64,000 nt of DNA from the NCBI RefSeq assembly GCF_000719345.1, contig NZ_JOFX01000031.1, positions 1-64,000 on the forward strand, read 5' to 3'. A model generated the notes under the pieces. It did not search any database and was not told where the DNA came from. It saw only the letters and a list, made by a program, of their open reading frames with translations. This DNA is from Streptomyces sp. NRRL F-2664. Lineage in GTDB: Bacteria; Actinomycetota; Actinomycetes; Streptomycetales; Streptomycetaceae. Shown piece after piece: positions 1 to 10,232 of this stretch (within the stretch, counting starts at the first letter, position 1; every line of letters starts with the position of its first letter). A program made the position numbers and the translations under genes.

Positions 1-98
1 GGGGTGGGGGTGGGGGTGGGGGTGGCCGTCGGAGGCGGCGTGGGCGTCGGCGTCGGCGTCGGCGTCGGCTGCGGGGTCGGGGTGGGCGTGGGCTTCGG
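1..98. repeat. GGGGTG / GGCGTC short tandem repeats (Pro-Thr linker code)
   Basis: The first 26 bases are GGGGTG units, followed by GGCGTC repeats. On the minus strand they encode alternating Pro and Thr in the tail of the transglycosylase remnant. This is probably a cell-wall-spanning linker. Repeats like this slip easily during replication and are hard to assemble. Confidence 0.8.
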
Positions 99-380
99 GC
101 TCGGCTTCGCGGGTGTGCTCGCGGGCGCGCCGGCGCCGCTGTCCGGGGTTTCGTGGGCGCCCTTGAGGTAGTGGGCGAACCAGGACCGCACGGTCCGCAG
201 GTACTCCGTCGAGCGGTTGTAGGACAGCACGGCCCGGTCCAGGTCCGCTTCGACGCGCAGGTCCCGGTCGCCCGCGCACAGGTAGCGGCCGGCCGCGAGG
301 GCCGCGTCGTGCACGTTGTTCGGGTTGCGCCGGCCGTCGCCGTCCGCGTCCTGGCCCCACGCCGCCCACGTGGAGGGACT
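1..380 (-). pseudogene. Lytic murein transglycosylase, C-terminal part only
   Basis: Read on the minus strand, 380 down to 1 encodes S-P-S-T-W-A-A-W-G-Q-D-A-D-G-D-G followed by N-N-V-H-D-A-A-L-A-A-G-R-Y-L-C. This is the core of SLT_2-type lytic transglycosylases (family usually reads F-S-P-S-T-W ... DGDG ... DAALAAGRYLC), enzymes that cleave peptidoglycan glycan strands outside the membrane. After it comes Y-N-R-S-T-E-Y-L-R-T-V, then a Pro/Thr/Lys-rich tail that runs off the window. Signal peptide, catalytic glutamate region and the whole N-terminal half should lie above 380, but homology stops at the SPSTW motif and the next bases belong to a DUF4184 gene on the other strand. I therefore call it a 5'-truncated remnant. 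The 3' end is not visible. Confidence 0.75.
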
Positions 381-382
381 GG

Positions 383-931
383 CGGGGCGGACGCCGACTG
401 CCCGCGCTGGCCGCCTGGTTCTACGTCTCGGCGGTCATCGGGTCGCTCACGCATGTGGTGTGGGACAGCTTCACGCACATGGACCGCTGGGGGACGAACG
501 CGATGCCGTGGCTCGGCGAGCCCATCGCCTTCGGTTTCCCGCCCTACACCTTCCTGCAGTACGGCTCTTCGGCGGTCGCGGCCTGCGTGCTGCTCTGGTT
601 CACGGTGACCGGGCTGCGCCGCACGCCCGCCGACCCCGACCCGGCGGGCGTGCCGGTGCTCGGCCGCGCCGAGCGCTGGGGCTGGCTGGCGCTGATCGCG
701 GCGTGCGTGGCGACCGGCATCACCGTGCGCGTGATCCGTTTCTTCACCTTCTTCGACCGGATCCGTACGCCGCTCGACATCATCCCGACCGTCTGCTTCG
801 GGGCGGGCGGCGGACTGGCCGTCGGGCTGCTGCTCTACGGGGTGCTGGTCCGGCTGCGCCGGCGCCGCGGCCCCGGCGACGGGCAGCAGCCGGCGGACGA
901 GGAGACGCGGACGCCCGTCCCCACCGCCTGA
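383..931 (+). pseudogene. DUF4184 family membrane protein, 5'-truncated
   Basis: From about 383 the plus strand reads L-P-A-L-A-A-W-F-Y-V-S-A-V-I-G-S-L-T-H-V then V-W-D-S-F-T-H-M-D-R-W-G, the central hallmark of actinobacterial DUF4184 proteins, and continues through three hydrophobic segments to a TGA at 929-931. About 182 codons remain; the family is usually near 260-280 residues and starts with an MPFTLSHAA-like sequence that is absent here. The only internal starts (for example GTG 455) fall inside the conserved block and have no convincing ribosome site. The upstream bases code for a lytic transglycosylase on the opposite strand, so this looks like a deletion or assembly junction, not an intact gene. 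The function of DUF4184 is unknown. Confidence 0.7.
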
Positions 932-984
932 ACGGCGGCGGGAACGGGCGCCGAACCGGCCCGGGCACCGGTGCCCCGTGCCGG

Positions 985-3708
985 TCAGTGCGCGGCGGAC
1001 TCCCAGTCCGCGCCGACGCCCACCGACACGTCCAGCGGGGCACGGAGCTCCACGGCCGCGCCCATCTCGCGGCGCACCAGCTCCTCGACCCGCTCCCGCT
1101 CGCCGGGGGCGATCTCCAGCACGATTTCGTCGTGCACCTGGAGCAGCATCCGCGAGCCCAGGCCGGCCTCGGCGATCGCCCGGTCCACGCGCAGCATCGC
1201 GACCTTGACGATGTCGGCGGCGGTGCCCTGGATGGGGGCGTTGAGCGCCATCCGCTCGGCTGCCTCGCGGCGCTGGCGGTTGTCGCTGTTGAGGTCGGGC
1301 AGGTACCGGCGGCGGCCGAAGATCGTCGCCGTGTACCCGGTGGCCCGAGCCTCGTCCACGACCCGCTGGAGGTAGTCGCGGACCCCGCCGAACCGCTCGA
1401 AGAAGGTCTCCATCAGGCCGCGCGCCTCGGCGGGCTCGATGCCCAGCTGCTGGGAGAGGCCGAACGCGGACAGCCCGTAGGCCAGGCCGTAGGACATGGC
1501 CTTGATCTTGCGGCGCATCTCGGCGTCGACCTGGTGGCGCTCCACGCCGAACACCTGGGAGGCGACGGTGGTGTGCAGGTCCTCGCCGGAGGCGAAGGCC
1601 TCGATCAGGCCCTCGTCCTCGGAGAGGTGGGCCATCACGCGCAGCTCGATCTGGCTGTAGTCGGCCGTCATCAGGGACTCGAAGCCCTCACCGACGACGA
1701 AGCCGCGGCGGATGGCGCGGCCCTCGTCGGTGCGCACCGGCACGTTCTGCAGATTCGGGTCGGTGGAGGACAGCCGACCGGTCGCGGCGACGGTCTGGCT
1801 GAAGCTGGTGTGCACCCGGCCGTCGGCGGCGATGCTCTTGACCAGGCCCTCCACGGTGACGCGCAGCTTGGCCTGCTCCCGGTGACGCAGCATGATCACC
1901 GGCAGTTCGTGGTCGGTCTGCGTGGCCAGCCAGGCCAGCGCGTCGGCGTCCGTGGTGTAGCCGGTCTTCGTCTTCTTCGTCTTCGGCAGGTCCAGCTCGC
2001 CGAAGAAGACCTCCTGGAGCTGCTTGGGCGAGCCGAGGTTGAACTCGTGGCCGACGGCCGCGTGCGCCTCCTTCACCGCCTGCTGCACCGCTCCGGCGAA
2101 CTGCTGCTCCATCGCCTCCAAGTGGTCGCGGTCGGCGGCGATGCCGGCGCGCTCCATCCGGGCGAGCAGTTCGGAGGTCGGCAGCTCCATGTCGTGCAGC
2201 AGCTCCGCGGCGCCCACCTCGGCGAGCTTGCCGCTGAAGGCGTCGCCCAGGTCGAGGACGGCGCGGGCCTGCGCCATCAGCGCCTCGGCCTCGGCGGTCT
2301 CGTCGGCGCCGAAGGCCAGCTGCCCGTCGGCGGCGGCGGGGGCCAGCTCCCGGTGCAGGTACTCCGTGGACAGGGCGTCCAGCGCGAAGGAGCGCCGGCC
2401 GGGCTTGACCAGGTACGCGGCGAGCGCGGTGTCCATGGTGATACCGGCCAGGCTCCAGCCGTGCTCGGGGAACACCCGCAGCAGGCCCTTGGCGTTGTGC
2501 ACGACCTTGGGGCGTGCCGCGTCGGCCGCCCAGGCCGCGAAGGCCCGCTCGTCCGCCTCGTCGAGGTCGGCCGGGGTGAACCAGGCCGCGGCCCCGCCGG
2601 CGGCGGCGAGCCCCACCTCGCTGATGCTGCCCTGGCCCAGTGCCCAGCTGTCGACCGTCGCGACGCCCAGCGGCCCGCCGCCGTGGCTCTCCAGCCACGG
2701 TGCCAGCTCGCCCGTACCGAGCACGGAGCCGTCGAGCTCCACACCGGCGGCCGGCGCCGGCGCGGCGTCCTGCTCCGCGGCGCCCGGGTCGACGGCGAGC
2801 AGCCGCTCGCGCAGCGAGGGGTTGCGGATCTCCAGCACGTCCAGAACCCCGGTCACGGCAGCCCGGTCGTACGGCAGCCGGCCCAGGTCGGCGGGGCTCC
2901 GGGACAGCTCCACGTCTTTGACCATCTCGGTCAGGACCCGGTTGAGCTTCACGGCCTCCAGGTGGTCGCGGAAGTTCTGCCCGGCCTTGCCCTTGACCTC
3001 GTCCGCGCGCTCCACGAGCTCCGCGAACGACCCGAACTGCATGATCCACTTGGCGGCGGTCTTCTCGCCGACGCCCGGGATGCCGGGGAGGTTGTCGGAC
3101 GGGTCGCCGCGCAGCGCCGCGAAGTCGGGGTACTGCTGAGGGGTGAGGCCGTACTTCTCCTCGACCTTCTCCGGCGTGAAGCGGGTCAGCTCCGAGACGC
3201 CCTTGGTCGGGTAGAGCACAGTGGTGTGCTCGGAGACGAGCTGGAAGGAGTCCCGGTCGCCGGTGACGATCAGCACCTCGAAGCCGAGGGCCTCGGCCTG
3301 CGTCGCCAGGGTCGCGATCACGTCGTCGGCCTCGAAGCCGTCGACCGCGAACCGCGGCACCTTCATCGCGTCGAGGAGCTCGCCGATCAGCTCGACCTGC
3401 CCCTTGAACTCGTCGGGCGTCTTGGAACGGTTCGCCTTGTACTCGGGGAACTCCGTCGACCGCCACGTCTTGCGGGACACGTCGAACGCCACCGCGAAAT
3501 GCGTGGGCGCCTCGTCGCGCAGCGTGTTCGCCAGCATCGACGCGAAGCCGTAGATGGCGTTGGTCGGCTGCCCCGTCGCGGTCGTGAAGTTCTCCGCGGG
3601 CAGCGCGAAGAACGCCCGGTACGCCAGGGAGTGCCCGTCCATGAGCATCAGGCGGGGGCGGTCCGCTGCGGTCGTCTGGTCCGTCTTCTTCGATGCTGAA
3701 TCTGCCAC
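985..3708 (-). CDS. polA: DNA polymerase I
   Basis: 907 residues from GTG 3708, preceded by GGGGAC at ribosome-site distance; longer in-frame starts would extend through low-information sequence. Residues about 15-300 are the 5'-nuclease domain (LMLMDGHSLAYRAFF, GFEADDVIATLA, GDRDSFQLV, PGVGEKTA). A middle domain at about 300-500 has the fold of the 3'-5' exonuclease but lacks its catalytic DxE, so proofreading is probably lost, as in other actinobacterial Pol I. The polymerase domain shows motif A DYSQIELRVMAH, motif B RRKIKAMSYGLAYG and motif C LLQVHDEIVLE. Motif B carries Tyr where E. coli has Phe762, a position known to govern dideoxynucleotide discrimination. It fills gaps and removes RNA primers in replication and repair. 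It diverges from the oxidoreductase gene at 3908. Confidence 0.97.
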   Translation of the reverse strand: MADSASKKTDQTTAADRPRLMLMDGHSLAYRAFFALPAENFTTATGQPTNAIYGFASMLANTLRDEAPTHFAVAFDVSRKTWRSTEFPEYKANRSKTPDEFKGQVELIGELLDAMKVPRFAVDGFEADDVIATLATQAEALGFEVLIVTGDRDSFQLVSEHTTVLYPTKGVSELTRFTPEKVEEKYGLTPQQYPDFAALRGDPSDNLPGIPGVGEKTAAKWIMQFGSFAELVERADEVKGKAGQNFRDHLEAVKLNRVLTEMVKDVELSRSPADLGRLPYDRAAVTGVLDVLEIRNPSLRERLLAVDPGAAEQDAAPAPAAGVELDGSVLGTGELAPWLESHGGGPLGVATVDSWALGQGSISEVGLAAAGGAAAWFTPADLDEADERAFAAWAADAARPKVVHNAKGLLRVFPEHGWSLAGITMDTALAAYLVKPGRRSFALDALSTEYLHRELAPAAADGQLAFGADETAEAEALMAQARAVLDLGDAFSGKLAEVGAAELLHDMELPTSELLARMERAGIAADRDHLEAMEQQFAGAVQQAVKEAHAAVGHEFNLGSPKQLQEVFFGELDLPKTKKTKTGYTTDADALAWLATQTDHELPVIMLRHREQAKLRVTVEGLVKSIAADGRVHTSFSQTVAATGRLSSTDPNLQNVPVRTDEGRAIRRGFVVGEGFESLMTADYSQIELRVMAHLSEDEGLIEAFASGEDLHTTVASQVFGVERHQVDAEMRRKIKAMSYGLAYGLSAFGLSQQLGIEPAEARGLMETFFERFGGVRDYLQRVVDEARATGYTATIFGRRRYLPDLNSDNRQRREAAERMALNAPIQGTAADIVKVAMLRVDRAIAEAGLGSRMLLQVHDEIVLEIAPGERERVEELVRREMGAAVELRAPLDVSVGVGADWESAAH

Positions 3709-3907
3709 GTCCCCGATCCTAGGCGCCCCCGCCGACAATGCGGCCCGCCTCCTCCCCGGGCGCATCCGCCCCACCGGCCGCCCCCGGCGCACCCACCCGG
3801 GCACCGCGAGCACCGGGCCGCCCTCCCCCGGAACCCGTGGACCGTGCAAGGATCGAAGGACGCGGCCACCCGTGCTGCACCCGTACGAACGCTCGAAGGG
3901 GAGCGCG

Positions 3908-6178
<2,271 letters not shown>

Positions 6179-6232
6179 TAGAACGACCTCAGGACATGAA
6201 GGTTAACGAGCGTTGACGAACGGAGCCCGGCC

Positions 6233-6715
6233 ATGGGTGAGCAGCACGCAGTGAAGTTCCCGCAGGAAGTCCTCGACGAGTACGCGGCCCTGGGCATCGA
6301 CCTGCCCGCGCTGTTCTCGGCCGGCGACCTCGGCGCACGCATGGACATCCGCATCCTGGAGGCCTCCGCGGACCGCGTCGTCGGCACCATGCCGGTCAAG
6401 GGCAACACCCAGCCCTACGGACTGCTGCACGGCGGCGCCTCCGCCGTACTGGCCGAGACCCTCGGCTCGATCGGCGCCATGATGCACGGCGGCATCGACA
6501 AGATCGCGGTCGGCGTGGACCTGAACTGCACCCACCACCGGGGCGCCCGGACCGGCATCGTCACCGGTACCGCCACCCCGGTCCACCGCGGCCGTTCGAC
6601 CACCACCTTCGAGATCGTCATCACCGACGAGCAGGACAAGCGGATCTGCACGGCCCGCCTGACCTGCCTGCTGCGCGAGGTCGACCGGGCCGACGGCGCC
6701 CGCACCGGCTCCTGA
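6233..6715 (+). CDS. PaaI-type hotdog-fold thioesterase
   Basis: 160 residues from ATG 6233, with ACGGAGC 8 bases upstream. The sequence has the hotdog core: Q-P-Y-G-L-L-H-G-G-A-S-A-V-L-A-E-T (the HGG motif and the Glu of the active site) and VGVDLNCTHHRGARTG. Proteins of this kind hydrolyse aromatic or medium-chain acyl-CoA thioesters in the cytoplasm. The acyl substrate cannot be told from the sequence. It follows the FdhF-like gene on the same strand. Confidence 0.9.
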   Translation: MGEQHAVKFPQEVLDEYAALGIDLPALFSAGDLGARMDIRILEASADRVVGTMPVKGNTQPYGLLHGGASAVLAETLGSIGAMMHGGIDKIAVGVDLNCTHHRGARTGIVTGTATPVHRGRSTTTFEIVITDEQDKRICTARLTCLLREVDRADGARTGS

Positions 6716-7001
6716 CCCCGCGCACGCCGCACCTCCACCGGCCCGGGCGGGCGGCCACCACCGCCGCCGGGACCGGACCACCCCGTCGCCGGGGCCCGGG
6801 CGACCGCCACCGCCGGGAACCCGGCCGGCGGGCCCCGGACGCCCCCTCCGCGGCGCCCGGGGCCGGCGAGGGGTGGGCACGCCGGCCCTGGACGCCGGCA
6901 CCGCCGCATGCCGGGCCGCGGACCCGCCCGGAATCCGCCACTCCGCACGCTTCGCGGTGACATCTGTTGTCTCGCCGCCGGCCACCGCCTACCGTCCCCC
7001 C

Positions 7002-7379
7002 ATGGGGACCCCGCCTCGCCCGGCCCGGTACGCCGCGCGCATCCTCCTCACGGCGCTCGCCCTGACCGGATGCTCATCCTCCGCACCCAGCCCCGCGGCG
7101 GGTTCCGCGAGCCCCTCCACGCCCACCCCCGCCCCGCCCGTACAGGTGTGCACGACCCTGGTGTCCTACTGGGCGAAGGAGACCCTCCTGGGCACGAAGT
7201 GGTCCGGCCTGGACTGGGAGCAGAAGGGGCTCTCCAACGACCAGTACGCGATCCACGAGGACGCGGTGGCCGCGGGACGCGCCGAAGAGCGAACTGCCGG
7301 ACGGACCAAGGCACTTGAGCTGATCGACCGATTCGTCGCCCAGCACTGCGCCGAACAGGGCGGCGCGACGGGCGGCTGA
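7002..7379 (+). CDS. Small putative lipoprotein
   Basis: 125 residues from ATG 7002. The N-terminus has Arg residues, a hydrophobic stretch (RILLTALALTGCSSS) with a lipobox L-T-G-C at about residue 25, then a Ser/Pro/Thr-rich linker. The mature part contains VCTTLVSYWAKETLLG and two conserved-looking cysteines (VCTT and QHCAEQ) that could form a disulfide. I do not recognise a family. The 286 bases before it (6716-7001) are extremely G/C-rich with many short self-complementary runs and no gene. The likely start was chosen by the signal peptide; there is no strong ribosome site, so a leaderless mRNA is possible. Confidence 0.65.
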   Translation: MGTPPRPARYAARILLTALALTGCSSSAPSPAAGSASPSTPTPAPPVQVCTTLVSYWAKETLLGTKWSGLDWEQKGLSNDQYAIHEDAVAAGRAEERTAGRTKALELIDRFVAQHCAEQGGATGG

Positions 7380-7945
7380 CGGGAACCGGCGCCGCCGGTG
7401 TGACCGGCGTCACCGCATTCCGAGCACGGTGTCCGCCTACCGGGCAGATGATCGCGTACGGCCGAACCGCAGGTGGGGGGCCGTGCCGGCGCATACACAA
7501 GATCGTTCACGGTCCCGACACACGGCCGAAATCATCACGCTGCGTAATGCCCATGAGGGATCGAATCCACCTTTTCCCCGGAGAATGGCCACCCGGAGGA
7601 TTCTTTTGGACACGCGCAGCCACATTCGGCTCAATTTGATCTAAGACAGGTGCATGAAGGCCTCAAGCCCCTTAGAGGAACTGCGATTTCTCACGATGCG
7701 GACGATCTCCACAGTACCTAAATGTCCGTTTTGTTTAAACTCCGACCACACATTCTTGGCCTTGGCATAACAAGAGCGTCACATCCTCCTTTCCCGCCTC
7801 CCGGTGCTCGCCACCTCGGCCCTAGAGTCACGGCCAGTCACCGCGCCGCAGGGCGCGAATCAGCACGGCCGTGGACCTCTCCAGTGCGGCCCGGCGACCC
7901 AACGGCACCTCGACAGAGCGCGCCGCGCCAGGGAAAGGAAGAATC
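7380..7945 (+). promoter_or_regulatory. Long AT-richer leader/promoter region of livK
   Basis: No convincing gene in 566 bases. A short hairpin at 7393-7409 (CGCCGGT-GTG-ACCGGCG) may end the preceding lipoprotein transcript. From about 7590 to 7790 base composition drops close to 50% GC, far below the surroundings, as expected for a regulatory region with several promoter or protein-binding sites upstream of the branched-chain amino acid transporter. A 38-codon open frame (ATG 7654 to TAA 7770) lies here but its codon use does not look coding. A good ribosome site (GGAAAGGAAG) immediately precedes GTG 7946. Confidence 0.5.
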
Positions 7946-9178
7946 GTGCGACACCGTTCTTTGCTCATCCTCACCACCGTGATCACCACGGGAGCACTGA
8001 CCCTCACCGCTTGCGGATCGCGCGACGGAGGCTCCAAGGACAACAGCGGCGGCAAGAAGACCGTCGTCGTCATCGGCGTCGACGCCCCGCTCACCGGATC
8101 CCTCTCCGCTCTCGGTCAGGGCATCAAGAACTCCGTGGACCTCGCGGCCAAGACGGCCAACAAGAACAACGAGGTCCCGGGCATCGAGTTCAAGATCGAG
8201 GCCCTCGACGACCAGGCCGTCCCGGCCTCCGGCCAGGCCAACGCCACCAAGCTCGTCGGCAACAAGGACGTCCTCGGCGTCGTCGGCCCGCTGAACTCCG
8301 GCGTCGCCCAGCAGATGCAGGGCGTCTTCGCCTCCGCCAAGCTGGCGCAGGTTTCCCCCGCCAACACCAACCCCGCGCTCAGCCAGGGCGACAACTGGGG
8401 CAAGGGCGAGTTCAAGCGCGGCTTCGACACCTACTTCCGCACCGCCGCCACCGACGTGGTCCAGGGCAAGTTCGCCGCCCAGTACCTCTTCAAGGACGCC
8501 GGCAAGAAGAAGGTCTTCATCGTCGACGACAAGCAGACCTACGGCGCCGGCCTCGCCGCGATCTTCGCCGAGGAGTTCAAGAAGCTCGGCGGCGAGGTCG
8601 TCGGCACCGACCACGTCACCGTGAAGGAGACCGACTTCTCCTCCACCGCCGACAAGGTCAAGTCCTCCGGCGCCGACTCCGTCTACTTCGGCGGCCAGTA
8701 CCCCGAGGGCGGCCTGCTCGCCGACCAGATCAAGAAGACCGGCGCCAACGTCCCGCTCATGGGCGGCGACGGCATCCAGGACCCCGCCTTCATCAGCGCC
8801 TCCGGTGAGGCCAACGAGGGCGACCTCGCCACCTCCATCGGCTACCCGGTCGAGAAGCTCGACACCGCCAAGAAGTTCATCGAGGACTACAAGGCCGAGG
8901 GCTACAAGGACCCGTACGCCGCCTACGGTGGCTACTCCTACGACGCCGGCTGGGCCGTCATCCAGGCCGTCAAGGCCGTCGTCGCCGCCAACAACGGCAA
9001 GCTCCCCGACGACGCCCGCGCCAAGGTCGTCGAGGCCCTCGGCAAGGTCTCCTTCGAGGGCGTGACCGGCAAGGTCGCCTTCGACCAGTACGGCGACACC
9101 ACCAACAAGCAGCTCACGGTCTACAAGGTCGAGGGCGGCAAGTGGGTCGACGTCAAGAGCGACACCTTCAACCAGTAA
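7946..9178 (+). CDS. livK: Branched-chain amino acid ABC transporter substrate-binding lipoprotein
   Basis: 410 residues from GTG 7946, preceded by GGAAAGGAAG. Signal peptide with lipobox LTLTACGS at about residue 24, so the mature protein is lipid-anchored outside the membrane. The rest is a type I periplasmic-binding fold: VVVIGVDAPLTGSLSALGQG, ALDDQAVPASGQANATKLV, VVGPLNSGVAQQMQGVF, VDDKQTYGAGLAAIFAEEF, all typical of Leu/Ile/Val (LivJ/LivK) binding proteins. First gene of livKHMGF. A 12-bp hairpin after its stop (9228-9260) probably lets it be expressed more than the permease and ATPase genes. True ligand among Leu/Ile/Val or related amino acids is inferred. Confidence 0.93.
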   Translation: MRHRSLLILTTVITTGALTLTACGSRDGGSKDNSGGKKTVVVIGVDAPLTGSLSALGQGIKNSVDLAAKTANKNNEVPGIEFKIEALDDQAVPASGQANATKLVGNKDVLGVVGPLNSGVAQQMQGVFASAKLAQVSPANTNPALSQGDNWGKGEFKRGFDTYFRTAATDVVQGKFAAQYLFKDAGKKKVFIVDDKQTYGAGLAAIFAEEFKKLGGEVVGTDHVTVKETDFSSTADKVKSSGADSVYFGGQYPEGGLLADQIKKTGANVPLMGGDGIQDPAFISASGEANEGDLATSIGYPVEKLDTAKKFIEDYKAEGYKDPYAAYGGYSYDAGWAVIQAVKAVVAANNGKLPDDARAKVVEALGKVSFEGVTGKVAFDQYGDTTNKQLTVYKVEGGKWVDVKSDTFNQ

Positions 9179-9227
9179 GCCGTAACACCCAGCAGCACCC
9201 GTAACACCCGCAACACCTGAACCAACG

Positions 9228-9260
9228 CCGCGCGAGGGCGCAAACAGTGCCCTCGCGCGG
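9228..9260 (+). terminator. Intercistronic hairpin between livK and livH
   Basis: CCGCGCGAGGGC (9228-9239) pairs perfectly with GCCCTCGCGCGG (9249-9260) across a 9-base loop. It sits between the binding-protein gene and the permease gene and has no T-run. A partial terminator or an RNA end-protecting hairpin that raises livK mRNA relative to downstream genes is the natural reading. Confidence 0.6.
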
Positions 9261-9294
9261 AGTCTTATCCGACACGCTCATCGGAGGCCCTGCG

Positions 9295-10227
9295 GTGCAC
9301 GAACTGCCGCAACAGCTGGCCAACGGCCTGGCCCTCGGTGCTCTCTATGGCCTCATCGCCATCGGGTACACCATGGTCTACGGCATCGTCCAGCTCATCA
9401 ACTTCGCCCACGGCGAGATCTTCATGATCGGCGGCTTCGGCGCGCTCACCGCCTACGCCATCCTCCCGACCGGCACCACCCTGCTGATCGCGATACCCGT
9501 CATGATCGTCGGCGGTGCCCTCTGCTCCGTCGCCGTGGCATGCGCAGCCGAACGCTTCGCCTACCGCCCCCTGCGCAGCGCTCCAAGGCTCGCACCCCTC
9601 ATCACCGCAATCGGCCTCTCGATCGCGCTCCAGCAGCTCGTCTGGCAGTTCTACCCGGACGCCAAGAAGGCCGTCAGCTTCCCCGAGTTCACCGGGCCGG
9701 CCTTCAACCTCACCGACAGCCTCGCGATCCAGCGTGCGGACCTCTTCGTCCTCATCCTCGCCCCCCTCTGCATGCTCGCCCTCGGCGTCTTCGTCCAGAA
9801 GAGCCGCAGCGGCCGCGCCATGCAGGCCACCGCGCAGGACCCCGACACCGCCAAGCTGATGGGCATCAACACCGACCGCATCATCGTCATGGCCTTCGCC
9901 ATCGGTGCCGCGTTCGCCGCCGTCGCAGCCGTCGCCTACGGCGTCGACAAGGGCCAGATCAACTTCGAGATGGGCTTCATCCTCGGCCTCAAGGCCTTCA
10001 CCGCAGCCGTCCTCGGCGGCATCGGCAACATCTACGGAGCCATGGTCGGCGGCGTCGTCCTCGGACTCGCCGAAGCCCTCTCGATCGCCTACATCGAAGA
10101 GATCCCCGGCATGCAGCAGCTCGGCGGCGGAGCCTGGTCCAACGTCTGGGCCTTCGTACTCCTCATCGTCGTCCTCCTCGTACGGCCCCAAGGCCTGCTC
10201 GGCCAGCGCGTCACGGATCGGGCGTGA
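9295..10227 (+). CDS. livH: Branched-chain amino acid ABC transporter permease LivH
   Basis: 310 residues if it starts at GTG 9295, chosen because TCGGAGG lies 8 bases before it and the sequence then begins VHELPQQLANGLALGALYG, the usual LivH start. About eight membrane segments. Conserved LivH features: LIAIGYTMVYGIVQLINFAHGE and the cytoplasmic-loop stretch QDPDTAKLMGINTDRIIVMAF, followed by KAFTAAVLGGIGNIYGAMVGG. Forms the transmembrane channel with LivM. livM begins 5 bases after the stop. Confidence 0.93.
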   Translation: MHELPQQLANGLALGALYGLIAIGYTMVYGIVQLINFAHGEIFMIGGFGALTAYAILPTGTTLLIAIPVMIVGGALCSVAVACAAERFAYRPLRSAPRLAPLITAIGLSIALQQLVWQFYPDAKKAVSFPEFTGPAFNLTDSLAIQRADLFVLILAPLCMLALGVFVQKSRSGRAMQATAQDPDTAKLMGINTDRIIVMAFAIGAAFAAVAAVAYGVDKGQINFEMGFILGLKAFTAAVLGGIGNIYGAMVGGVVLGLAEALSIAYIEEIPGMQQLGGGAWSNVWAFVLLIVVLLVRPQGLLGQRVTDRA

Positions 10228-10232
10228 GAACC

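Noticed and set aside
316-3699. Very long plus-strand open frame covering the DUF4184 remnant and polA
   Set aside because: It is an antisense shadow of polA caused by high GC; product is Arg/Gly/Leu-rich and has no domain.
6716-7001. Possible small genes in the G/C-rich gap after the thioesterase
   Set aside because: All frames give Arg/Pro/Gly-rich products with no start/ribosome-site pairing or family features.
7654-7770. 38-codon open frame ATG 7654 to TAA 7770 upstream of livK
   Set aside because: Third-position GC is only about 60%, two TTA codons occur, and the ribosome site is poor. It better fits AT-rich regulatory DNA, though ribosome profiling could change this.
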